Positions 1-7,433 of a stretch of DNA of 64,000 bases are shown piece by piece. Below the pieces are notes generated by a model that saw nothing but the letters and a program-made list of their open reading frames with translations, was not told the origin of the DNA and made no database searches. Source of the stretch: Clostridium_AD sp937920395 (GTDB lineage: Bacteria; Bacillota; Clostridia; Clostridiales; Clostridiaceae); contig DAVZGP010000007.1 of NCBI GenBank assembly GCA_052274345.1, positions 1-64,000 on the forward strand. The letters are read 5' to 3'. Positions within the stretch are counted from its first letter, which is position 1; the number at the start of each line of letters is the position of its first letter. The position numbers were made by a program, and so were the translations under genes.

Positions 1-53
1 AGGAAAAGAGGCTATCTCTTCAAATGATTTTTTAACCATTTTGAGACAGCCCC
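1..53. mobile_element. Possible end of an insertion sequence
   Basis: The first bases run into a tip reading TTTGAGACAGCCCCT at about 39-53 (reverse complement AGGGGCTGTCTCAAA). This resembles terminal repeats of IS1182-like transposons. Any transposase would lie before the window, so only the end is visible. No target duplication or second terminal repeat can be checked here. Confidence 0.35.
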
Positions 54-150
54 TACTTTATTAAGTGCGTATTTATATTCTGAATGTAACACAATACCAA
101 TTGAGTTACTTTCACTTTTAGGCTATTACTCATTTGAAAAATTTAAGCAT
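52..150. repeat. Diverged repeat, copy A, with palindrome
   Basis: This segment matches 2412-2505 in the same orientation, sharing TACTTTATTAAGT, GTAACACA, GTTACTT and AGGCTATTA blocks in the same order. It holds an imperfect palindrome (GTAACACAA at 86-94 facing TTGAGTTAC at 101-109). It follows the end of the minus-strand MATE gene, so the hairpin may also end that transcript. Confidence 0.5.
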
Positions 151-208
151 ACAACACAGTTTTAATTATATTACATGATTATTATAGTATAATTAAGGAT
201 TGATTATA

Positions 209-1585
209 TTATAAACAATTATTAATATCTAAATCAGAATCTATTTTAGTAGTATCACGATTAAACTTAATCCATAAGCATAATCCTACTAGGTAAGTTA
301 ATACTTCTGTCACAGTCATTGACCATATAAGTCCATGTAAACCGAAAATATAATTTCCTGAAACCATAATTGGGATTAATAATATCCCCTGTGCCATAGA
401 CATTATGGTTGCCTCTTTAGCCCTTCCAACTGCTTGGAATATAGCTGTAATAATACCCGTAATTGCAGCAAACAATGATGAAATGAGCATGGCTATCAAA
501 ATGTAGATACCAGTGTTTATTACATTAACATCTCTACTAAATAAATGGTATATTGGGTATCGAAAAATAAAAATTATAAGTGAAATAAATATAGTTAGTA
601 TTAAAATATAGGTTGTTGTAGTATTAATAACTTTCTTCATTCGTTTTACATTCTTAGCAGTATATGCATAGGAAATTAATGGAACAACCCCCATATATAA
701 TCCCATACCAATGAATTCTGAAAGTTGAACAAGACGCAGCGAAATTCCAAAGCCAGCAACAACATAATCGCCATAACGCGCGGAAAAATTGTTTAATAAG
801 AGACTGGATACCATTAAGAAGCCGTCCAACAAGAAAGCTGTTATACCAATTTTAAAAATGTTACTACATATAGTGCGGGTTGGTTTAAATGTCTTTAAGG
901 AGATGGTTAGAGTGGCACTTTTATTTCTAAGATAATACACATAATATAACACCGCTCCTAAATTACCAATAATTGTACCAAGTGCAGCGCCTGCGATACC
1001 TAAATTACATGTAAAAATTAAAATTGGATCCAAAATAACATTTATTATAACACTAATAATCATACCATTCATTGAAATTGTTGAAGCACCCTCCGCCCGA
1101 ACTATTTGCTCTAATGTAAAATTAGCAATTACAAATGGACTTCCAATGATAAAAACCATAATATAGCTTTGAGTAAATGAAACAGTATCACCTCTTGCTC
1201 CTAATATTTGCAAAATAGGATGAAGCAGTGGAATAGCCAGTAACATAAAAATAAATCCAGATAATAGACTTAGATAAAAAGAAACAGATGAGATTTTCTT
1301 TGCATCCCCTAAATCTTTCTCACCTAATAATCTAGAAATATAGGTGCCACCACCTGTACCAAAAATATTTCCGATTGCCATTAATATAGTTGTAAATGGT
1401 AAGGCTAATGTAACTGCGCTCATCATTGCTGTATTATTAAGCTTTCCAATAAAAAATGCATCAATAATACTATAAAGCATATTAATAGACATTCCTAGCA
1501 TCATGGGAACTGCCATATGTGCAATAGCCTTTGGTATAGGTGCGTCCTCGAAATAATATGAATATGAATCTTTATTTTGTTCCAT
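209..1585 (-). CDS. MATE family multidrug efflux transporter
   Basis: The 458-residue protein is almost entirely hydrophobic, with about twelve predicted membrane segments in two homologous halves, and has the length and N-terminal style (PIPKAIAHMAVPMMLGMSIN) of MATE/NorM-type sodium- or proton-coupled drug exporters. It should sit in the cytoplasmic membrane and exchange cations for toxic organic compounds. The start ATG at 1585 follows a strong TGGAGGTAC ribosome binding site. A MarR regulator lies 133 bp upstream on the same strand, the usual arrangement for a substrate-induced exporter. Substrate cannot be predicted. The gene pair is bracketed by two copies of a diverged repeat, which suggests acquisition as a unit. 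Confidence 0.9.
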   Translation of the reverse strand: MEQNKDSYSYYFEDAPIPKAIAHMAVPMMLGMSINMLYSIIDAFFIGKLNNTAMMSAVTLALPFTTILMAIGNIFGTGGGTYISRLLGEKDLGDAKKISSVSFYLSLLSGFIFMLLAIPLLHPILQILGARGDTVSFTQSYIMVFIIGSPFVIANFTLEQIVRAEGASTISMNGMIISVIINVILDPILIFTCNLGIAGAALGTIIGNLGAVLYYVYYLRNKSATLTISLKTFKPTRTICSNIFKIGITAFLLDGFLMVSSLLLNNFSARYGDYVVAGFGISLRLVQLSEFIGMGLYMGVVPLISYAYTAKNVKRMKKVINTTTTYILILTIFISLIIFIFRYPIYHLFSRDVNVINTGIYILIAMLISSLFAAITGIITAIFQAVGRAKEATIMSMAQGILLIPIMVSGNYIFGLHGLIWSMTVTEVLTYLVGLCLWIKFNRDTTKIDSDLDINNCL

Positions 1586-1718
1586 TTATTGTACCTCCAA
1601 TTTAAGTATAATTAAAAAATTAGTCAAGGCGCATTTTTTTAAACACATTATTATATGCTTTTTACTTCTAGTGTAAGAAGGTTACATATAACAATTGTAG
1701 TACCCTTCCTTCAATAAT

Positions 1719-2231
1719 TCAGATAGAATCGTTTCCTCTGCCATTGCGTTGATCTTTATTATTCTCATATTCCTCATTATCATTATCATCCATATTTTCT
1801 TCCATCGAAGTGATCAACTTGCCCATCAGCGCTAAAAGTTGTTGTTTTTCATCTTCTGATAAAATAATAAACATATTGTTAATCACTACCTGTCTTTCTT
1901 TCATAATTTCATTTACGATTTTTCGGCCTTCCTCTGTAATATAAACATTTGAAACCCGCTTGTCATTTTCATTTACACGACGTTCTACATAATTACTTTG
2001 TTCCAATTTGCTAACTAATTCTCCGAGCGAAGTAGGACGTATACGCAATTGTGTGCTTAATTCTCTCTGTGTTAAACCATCGTTTGTAATTAATACACCT
2101 AATAAATGTCCTTGCCCGCGACCAAGGTTGAGCTCATGAGCTCCAAAATGTTGTTGTTGGCGTCCTCTGTGAATAAGATTCGTAAAATAATGAAATTGTT
2201 GTAGCAATTTTTCTGATATTGAATTATGCAT
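1719..2231 (-). CDS. MarR family transcriptional regulator
   Basis: The 170-residue protein has the MarR winged helix-turn-helix: a recognition region around residues 50-85 (LTQRELSTQLRIRPTSLGEL) followed by a wing (ENDKRVSNVYITEEGRK). The last 25 residues form a charged, probably disordered tail rich in D, E and N. There is no cysteine, so redox sensing is unlikely; small-molecule sensing is more probable. An AAAGGAG site lies 9 nt before the start at 2231. It probably represses itself and the downstream MATE gene, because three AGGTACCT palindromes surround its own promoter. Confidence 0.9.
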   Translation of the reverse strand: MHNSISEKLLQQFHYFTNLIHRGRQQQHFGAHELNLGRGQGHLLGVLITNDGLTQRELSTQLRIRPTSLGELVSKLEQSNYVERRVNENDKRVSNVYITEEGRKIVNEIMKERQVVINNMFIILSEDEKQQLLALMGKLITSMEENMDDNDNEEYENNKDQRNGRGNDSI

Positions 2232-2257
2232 ATAAAATATCTCCTTTGTATTTTAAT

Positions 2258-2346
2258 AAGGTACCTTTTCTTTATTAGATAGGTACCTTTCTTTTATTAT
2301 AGTATGCTTTTTAAATTTCATTGTCAATACATTTATTAAGGTACCT
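2258..2346 (-). promoter_or_regulatory. marR promoter with three AGGTACCT operator palindromes
   Basis: On the minus strand TTGACA (2322-2327) and TACTAT (2299-2304) are 17 nt apart. Perfect palindromes AGGTACCT lie at 2259-2266, 2281-2288 and 2339-2346: two just downstream of the -10 and one just upstream of the -35. This is a typical layout for autorepression by a dimeric MarR protein. The assignment to the adjacent regulator is inferred from position. Confidence 0.65.
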
Positions 2347-2411
2347 CTGTTTATTTTCATTAAAGTTAGATAAAAAAATAAAGTAACCCCACATTAATTA
2401 GATCTTGGGTT

Positions 2412-2505
2412 TACTTTATTAAGTTAATATTGATGTTCCGAAAGTAACACATATAGTAATTGTGTTACTTCCACATTGAGGCTATTAGCTATTCTTTAAA
2501 AATTT
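2412..2505. repeat. Diverged repeat, copy B, with strong palindrome
   Basis: This is the partner of the repeat at 52-150. Its core is a perfect 10-bp inverted repeat, AAGTAACACA at 2442-2451 and TGTGTTACTT at 2461-2470. Keeping a palindrome in both copies despite many other changes suggests a functional hairpin or protein site. Confidence 0.5.
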
Positions 2506-2557
2506 CATTTTGAATGTAATATAATGTGTTGACTTGTTACATTGAATGTATTAAAAA

Positions 2558-2742
2558 TCAGGCAAAATCAATTTCATATCTTTTTATGTATCTATATAAT
2601 ATTGATCTGCTTATATTCAATAGTTTTACAAATTCAACTCCAGTTACTTCTCTATTTTTCTACTTGCTATAACAACTATAAAACTCTTTGGGTAGACTTT
2701 TAGTAGGCTACCCAACTTAACACCATTGTATTTTATATTATT
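2558..2742 (-). pseudogene. Remnant of a serine recombinase C-terminus
   Basis: Reading the minus strand gives NGVKLG...YPK, then after a one-base frameshift EFYSCYSK, a TAG where a conserved tryptophan codon (TGG) is expected, and then KNREVTGVEFVKLLNISRS followed by LYRYIKRYE and a stop. This is the C-terminal helix-turn-helix region of resolvase/invertase-family serine recombinases. No catalytic N-terminal domain is visible. One nonsense codon and one frameshift mark it as dead. It is a relic of a mobile element beside the MATE/MarR pair. Confidence 0.6.
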
Positions 2743-2868
2743 TAAGCTATCTATAACTATGCACTGAATTCTTTTCTATTGTTGTTCATTATATAAGACA
2801 AGAAGCTGATAATCATGAAGATTTATGTGGCATAATAGCAAGGAATGCATGGAAAACTAATACTTTCA
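2743..2868. other. Intergenic DNA with an unassigned coding scrap
   Basis: Plus-strand codons 2757-2879 stay open for 40 residues (including YIRQEADNHEDLCGIIARNA) without a start codon or ribosome binding site. This looks like a fragment of a lost gene; its family is not recognised. Confidence 0.2.
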
Positions 2869-4008
2869 CTATGATGTAGATTCACTATTGTAAACACTCT
2901 CATAGACTTTAAGGGTATTTATTGCAGTGTTTTGCCATGAAAATTGTTTAGCTCTTATTAATGCCTTAGCACTAAGCTCAGATTTCAACTTTTCGCTACT
3001 TAAAAGGGTTCCTATGGCAAGAGAGATAGCGGAAGTATCATAGGGATTTATTAAAATACCAGCGTCTCCTACAACCTCTGGAATAGAGGTAAGGTTGGAC
3101 GCTATTATAGGAGTACCACAATTCATTGCTTCAAGTGGGGGTAGCCCAAATCCTTCATAAAAAGATGGATATATAAGAGCGTCACAGCTGTTATAAAAAA
3201 GAGGTAAATGATCTTCAGGTACAAAACCTACAAAAACAACATGAGACTGCATGTTTAATTCATTCGCAAGTTTTACTAATTTCTGACTAGAGTCTCTATA
3301 ATCGCCTACAATAACTAAATTGTAATTTTCATTTAAATCTTTATATACTTTAGAAAAAGCAGTGATTGCAGAGGCTACATTTTTTCTCTCACTGAAACCA
3401 CCTAGGTAGAGTATAAATGGATTTAGCAAATTATATATTTTTTCTAAAACTTTTTTACAGTGAAGTTTATCGAGTGGTGTATATTTTGAGTCGGCAGCAA
3501 GTGGAGTTACAAAAATTCTGGACTCATCTATTGGGAAATATTTAAGAATATCTTGCTTTGAAAATTCAGACACCGTTATTATTCCATCTGAGTTACCTAT
3601 AATTATTGGCATCTCTTTTAAAAATTTTAATAAATATCCTCTCCCGACTGTTTCAGGCATAACGTATGGAATTAAATCATGTATAGTAACTATTTTTTTG
3701 CAAGATATATTGGTGGATAACCCTATACCATTTTGTGGCATATGGTATATATCTATGTTTTCTTTTGAAATATTTTCTGGGAAATAATAATCCTCAAAGA
3801 ATCTTTGATGCTTTTTAGAAGTCATTATGACTTTACAGTTCTCTCTTTTTATACTTTCAAAATTTTTACCTGACCAAAAAATATGGTAATTATTCATGGT
3901 ATCTATGTTAATTAAATTTTTAAGTACATTTTCTGTATAAGTTCCAATACCAGTCCCATTATATAAATTGACGCCTCTGCCATCAATTGCAATCTTCATA
4001 GGTTTCAC
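2869..4008 (-). CDS. Glycosyltransferase family 4, spore-coat locus copy 1
   Basis: The 379-residue protein has the GT-B fold pattern of family 4 glycosyltransferases: a glycine-rich N-terminal loop (GTGIGTYTENV, about residues 20-30), the interdomain stretch ILYLGGFSERKN (about 200) and the nucleotide-sugar motif EGFGLPPLEAMNCGTPIIAS (about 285-304). It should be a retaining cytosolic enzyme adding a sugar from an NDP-sugar; donor and acceptor are unknown. A good GGAGTG site precedes ATG 4008. It is divergent from a cotS gene, the arrangement repeated at 7434-9711, so a role in glycosylating coat protein or a coat-linked polysaccharide is likely. It resembles B. subtilis CotSA in family and context. 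Confidence 0.85.
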   Translation of the reverse strand: MKPMKIAIDGRGVNLYNGTGIGTYTENVLKNLINIDTMNNYHIFWSGKNFESIKRENCKVIMTSKKHQRFFEDYYFPENISKENIDIYHMPQNGIGLSTNISCKKIVTIHDLIPYVMPETVGRGYLLKFLKEMPIIIGNSDGIITVSEFSKQDILKYFPIDESRIFVTPLAADSKYTPLDKLHCKKVLEKIYNLLNPFILYLGGFSERKNVASAITAFSKVYKDLNENYNLVIVGDYRDSSQKLVKLANELNMQSHVVFVGFVPEDHLPLFYNSCDALIYPSFYEGFGLPPLEAMNCGTPIIASNLTSIPEVVGDAGILINPYDTSAISLAIGTLLSSEKLKSELSAKALIRAKQFSWQNTAINTLKVYESVYNSESTS

Positions 4009-4123
4009 TCCTTAAAATTATTAGAAAAGATGTATGTTTAAAAGAATTTATTGAAAAATATTATATATATTAATATATTATTTTACCTCATAAAGTGTGC
4101 CATTTGGGCAAATATAATTGTGC

Positions 4124-4150
4124 ACAAATCATTCTAAAGGTTCATATATT
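4124..4150 (+). promoter_or_regulatory. Candidate sigma-K promoter for cotS
   Basis: AC at 4124-4125, a 17-nt gap and CATATATT at 4143-4150 match the sigma-K consensus (AC, 16-17 nt, CATANNNT). The predicted start near 4157 leaves a short leader carrying the GGAGG at 4169-4173. Confidence 0.5.
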
Positions 4151-4180
4151 GCAATAGAACAATAATTTGGAGGCAATGAT

Positions 4181-5191
4181 TTGGGAATACAAGAGGTAAA
4201 GGAGATAGTAAAGAATAATTACTCTCTTCGCATTGATGAAATAGAGAAAATTAAAAACGTTTATAGAATAGAAACTAGAGATAATATATATTGCTTAAAA
4301 GTAGTTAATTATGAACTAGGACATTTTTTATTTATAATTGGCGCTATAAAACATTTGCAAAATAATGAGTTTAAAAGTGTGCCTAAAATTATTGAAACTA
4401 CTGATCAAAGGGAGTATATAAAACTCCAAAATAAATATGCTTATTTAACTTTATGGGTAGATGCAAGGGAATGTGACTACGATAACCTAGTAGAAATAAA
4501 ACTATGTACAACAAAACTTGCACAGCTTCATAAAAAAAGTTTGAATTTTAAAGTTACACCTGATATGAAACCAAGAATAGCATGGCTTAAGTGGATAGAA
4601 ACTTTTAAAACTCGCTCAAATGAAATATTGGATTTTAAGAGAAGGATAAGTGAAAAAGAATGTATTACAGAATTTGATAGTAATTATCTGGAAATTATGG
4701 AGGGTGAACTTGCAAGGTGTAATAAATCAATACACAATCTGTGTAAAAGTGAATACGTAAATAAGATGAAGGAAGAAATTAAACATAGGGGATTCTGTCA
4801 TCATGATTATGCACATCATAATGTGTTACTTGAGAAAAGTGGAGCAGTGAGTGTAATTGATTTTGATTATTGCATTTTAGATACTCATTTACATGATTTA
4901 AGCAGCCTTCTAATAAGGAGAATGAAAAACGGTAAATGGAACCTTGAAAATACACTTTTTATAATGGATGAGTATGATGAGACATTTTCGATATATAAAA
5001 GTGACATAGAGGTAATGGCAGCATTTATGGAATTCCCTCAGGAATATTGGCAAATAGGAATTCAGTATTACTGGGAAAAAAAGAATTGGGGAGAAGAGTT
5101 TTTCTTAAAGAAACTTGAAAAGATGAATGAGGATAAAGTGGATAGGCAAATTCTTATTGATGAGTTTAGAAAAATAAAATATGGGAGGTAA
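4181..5191 (+). CDS. cotS: CotS family spore coat kinase-like protein
   Basis: The 336-residue protein belongs to the CotS/YutH group with an aminoglycoside-phosphotransferase fold. An N-lobe with a lysine in YCLKVV (about residue 40) is followed by the catalytic loop CHHDYAHHN (about 207-215) and the metal motif VIDFDYC (about 226-232). A conserved tail has FPQEYW and YYWEKKNW. The start is TTG at 4181, chosen because GGAGG at 4169-4173 is 7 nt upstream and no better codon is in frame. The family assembles into the mother-cell spore coat; the substrate of its putative kinase activity is unknown. It heads a run with the coiled-coil gene at 5196 and two more CotS-type genes. Confidence 0.85.
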   Translation: MGIQEVKEIVKNNYSLRIDEIEKIKNVYRIETRDNIYCLKVVNYELGHFLFIIGAIKHLQNNEFKSVPKIIETTDQREYIKLQNKYAYLTLWVDARECDYDNLVEIKLCTTKLAQLHKKSLNFKVTPDMKPRIAWLKWIETFKTRSNEILDFKRRISEKECITEFDSNYLEIMEGELARCNKSIHNLCKSEYVNKMKEEIKHRGFCHHDYAHHNVLLEKSGAVSVIDFDYCILDTHLHDLSSLLIRRMKNGKWNLENTLFIMDEYDETFSIYKSDIEVMAAFMEFPQEYWQIGIQYYWEKKNWGEEFFLKKLEKMNEDKVDRQILIDEFRKIKYGR

Positions 5192-5195
5192 CGTT

Positions 5196-5420
5196 ATGGG
5201 GAAAAGTAAAAAAGAGATGAGTATGGATGAACCTGAATTTGACATAAGTGAAGTGCAAGAATCAACTGTTGAGGAATATGATATGAAGCTTGATAATATG
5301 AAGGATGAAGTTAAAAAACTTAAAAAAATAAGAAGAAGACAAAAAAAACTTAGTGAGTTAGAATTTCAGCAAAAGGAAATTTTAAGAAAAATGGATAAAA
5401 GCTGTAAAAAAAACAAATGA
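5196..5420 (+). CDS. Small charged coiled-coil protein in coat cluster
   Basis: This 74-residue protein is highly charged, with a predicted coiled coil from about residue 28 to the C-terminus (heptad-like pattern in MKLDNMKDEVKKLKKIRRRQ). No family is recognised. The ATG at 5196 is preferred over the one at 5181 because the GGGAGG that drives it (5183-5188) sits inside the last codons of cotS, implying translational coupling. A structural or scaffolding role in the coat is plausible from context only. Confidence 0.65.
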   Translation: MGKSKKEMSMDEPEFDISEVQESTVEEYDMKLDNMKDEVKKLKKIRRRQKKLSELEFQQKEILRKMDKSCKKNK

Positions 5421-5424
5421 TGCT

Positions 5425-5443
5425 GGGCTATAGTAAATAGCCC
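5425..5443 (+). other. Short hairpin between coat genes
   Basis: GGGCTAT (5425-5431) pairs with ATAGCCC (5437-5443) around a 5-nt loop. No T-tract follows, so it is not a typical terminator; it may be a processing or stability element separating the two translation units. Confidence 0.4.
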
Positions 5444-5495
5444 CAGGCTATAGTATATATAAATTGATTAATAGATTGAATTTGAGGTGGTGCAG

Positions 5496-6260
5496 GTGGC
5501 AATAAGCATATACAATGATTTTTCTGACTATATGATATTTAAGAATATTAAAAAGGCAGATGTTATTGAATCTAAGTATAAAAATACAGAGGTAGACATA
5601 TCAGAAGAAGCAATAATGAGGCAGTTTAGTGCTATTCATGAAGTACATGAAAAATGTATGGGGTTTAATGGTTATCTTAGAAATAGATTAAATAACAATA
5701 CTGGTAAAACCGTAGAGGACTATAAAAGATCTATTAAAAAGTTAAGTGTAGATATAAAAAACATTAAAAATGATGGACCTAAAAATTTATTTGAAGAAAT
5801 GATTATTAAATATGGAAAAGAAGTTGTTGATAGAGGTGAAGCGTGTATTAGGGAAGTGAAAGGATCAAATTATTTAGAAATAATAACTAGAAGCATGAGG
5901 CGCTGCGAAATATGTTTAGGAAATACAAATTTTCAAAACCTCGGGAAAAGTGATTTTATTTATGTAGTTGATTTTGATAATTGTAGTTACAACATGGTGG
6001 AAATGGATTGTTTCCCTTTACTTAGTAGGTTTAAAAGAAAAGGAGCAAAACTTGATTTTTGTAAACTCGCTAAAGAATTTTGTTATATTGAAGGGTTGGA
6101 TGAGAATAGTTCGAAATTTTTAATAGCATTAATCTCTTATCCTCATGAGTTCATGAAATGTTGTAATAGATATAGAACAGGAAAAAGACTGTGGCATGAA
6201 GATAAATTTTCGCAGAGGCTTATAAAAGCTTTAGCCCAAGATGGAGATTCCTTATTCTAA
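5496..6260 (+). CDS. CotS-like pseudokinase lacking the N-lobe
   Basis: The roughly 254-residue protein matches only the C-terminal two thirds of its CotS neighbours. The catalytic loop reads CLGNTNFQN where the others have CHHDYAHHN, so the histidine and the catalytic aspartate are replaced (aspartate by asparagine), while the metal motif VVDFDNC and the tail (YPHEFMKCC, then W and F) are kept. The N-terminal nucleotide-binding lobe is absent. GTG 5496 is chosen because GAGGTGG at 5484-5490 is correctly spaced; GTG 5487 lies inside that site. It is intact and well translated in design, so a non-catalytic structural or allosteric coat component is more likely than decay. Confidence 0.7.
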   Translation: MAISIYNDFSDYMIFKNIKKADVIESKYKNTEVDISEEAIMRQFSAIHEVHEKCMGFNGYLRNRLNNNTGKTVEDYKRSIKKLSVDIKNIKNDGPKNLFEEMIIKYGKEVVDRGEACIREVKGSNYLEIITRSMRRCEICLGNTNFQNLGKSDFIYVVDFDNCSYNMVEMDCFPLLSRFKRKGAKLDFCKLAKEFCYIEGLDENSSKFLIALISYPHEFMKCCNRYRTGKRLWHEDKFSQRLIKALAQDGDSLF

Positions 6261-6292
6261 ATTAGTAAAATGGAGATTAGAGAGGTGACAAT

Positions 6293-7345
6293 ATGTTAGA
6301 CGTTAGATACAAAGATAAGGCATATTTAAGCAAATATGATCTAGATGTAAATTTGTTTAGTAAATTTGATCTTTTAGTTTATGATGTTATCCCAGTAAGA
6401 AAGGTTTTTATACTTGATACCAATAAGGGAGATAAAGTTTTAAAAAAAGTAAACTACAGTAAAGATCAACTTGAATTTGTTAATTATGGTATTGAGTACA
6501 TTAGGAATAATTATTTTGATAGAATTATTAAATTTGAAAAGACGAAATCTGGGCTAATATATGTTCCATGGAGAGATGATGTTTATTGTATTATGAATCT
6601 AGTGGAAGGTAGAGAGTGTGAGTACAGTAATCCAGTTGATATAAATCTTACGTCCAGAGCAATAGCTGAGCTTCATAAAGCGTCACAAGGACTTATTGAT
6701 AAGGAAGAATTTAAAAGGCTACTTGCAAAGAATGAGCAGCGCTATTTGAGTGGTAAAATTATACAAAATTATAAGAATAAATTAGATGAACTTATGTTTT
6801 TCAAAAGTATAGCAAATCTAAATGAAAATAAAAATGAATTTGATGATATATTTTTAGAGAATGTAGAATATTACGCAGAAAATATAAAAAAAAGCATAAA
6901 TATTCTTAATGAATCTTCATATTTCGAATTATGTGGTGAAAAAGAAAAGATCGTTTTTTGTCATCATGATTTAGCTCACCATAATATATTAATTAATAAG
7001 GAAGAAGTTTATTTTTTAGATTTTGATTATGCTGTTGTAGATTTAAGGGTTCATGACGTTTGTAATTTTATTAATAAAGCAATAAAGAACTTTTGTTATG
7101 ATATAGATAAGTGTAGTGATATTTTACAGGGATATACGGAGGTAAATCCATTAGATGATAGGGAGCTTAATGTGCTTTATGGTATGCTTAGTTTTCCTGA
7201 GGATTTTTATAGTATATCTAAAGACTATTATACTAGGAAGAAACAATGGAGTGAAGAAATATTTTTAAGCAGATTAAAGAAAAAGGTTGAGTATAAAAAG
7301 GATAGAGAAAAGTTTTTAGAAGACTTTAATAATTATTATAATTGA
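6293..7345 (+). CDS. CotS family spore coat kinase-like protein
   Basis: The 350-residue CotS-type protein has an intact phosphotransferase core: VLKKVNYS (N-lobe lysine), GRECEYS, the catalytic loop CHHDLAHHN (about 223-231) and FLDFDYA (about 240-246). The family tail contains FPEDFY and YYTRKKQW. The start ATG 6293 follows AGAGAGGTG. It ends a co-directional run beginning at 4181 and is followed by a strong terminator shared with the opposing glycosyltransferase gene. It is expected in the mother cell as a coat component; catalysis is untested. Confidence 0.85.
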   Translation: MLDVRYKDKAYLSKYDLDVNLFSKFDLLVYDVIPVRKVFILDTNKGDKVLKKVNYSKDQLEFVNYGIEYIRNNYFDRIIKFEKTKSGLIYVPWRDDVYCIMNLVEGRECEYSNPVDINLTSRAIAELHKASQGLIDKEEFKRLLAKNEQRYLSGKIIQNYKNKLDELMFFKSIANLNENKNEFDDIFLENVEYYAENIKKSINILNESSYFELCGEKEKIVFCHHDLAHHNILINKEEVYFLDFDYAVVDLRVHDVCNFINKAIKNFCYDIDKCSDILQGYTEVNPLDDRELNVLYGMLSFPEDFYSISKDYYTRKKQWSEEIFLSRLKKKVEYKKDREKFLEDFNNYYN

Positions 7346-7374
7346 TAGAATAATCATCATATTTGATGTTGTTA

Positions 7375-7413
7375 AAACCCCCATTTAGTGATAAATACAC
7401 TAGGTGGGGGTTT
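7375..7413. terminator. Bidirectional terminator
   Basis: AAACCCCCATTTAGTG (7375-7390) pairs with CACTAGGTGGGGGTTT (7398-7413) with an internal mismatch. T-rich sequence follows on both strands. It lies between convergent genes. Confidence 0.8.
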
Positions 7414-7433
7414 AATGTTTTTTATTAAAGCAT

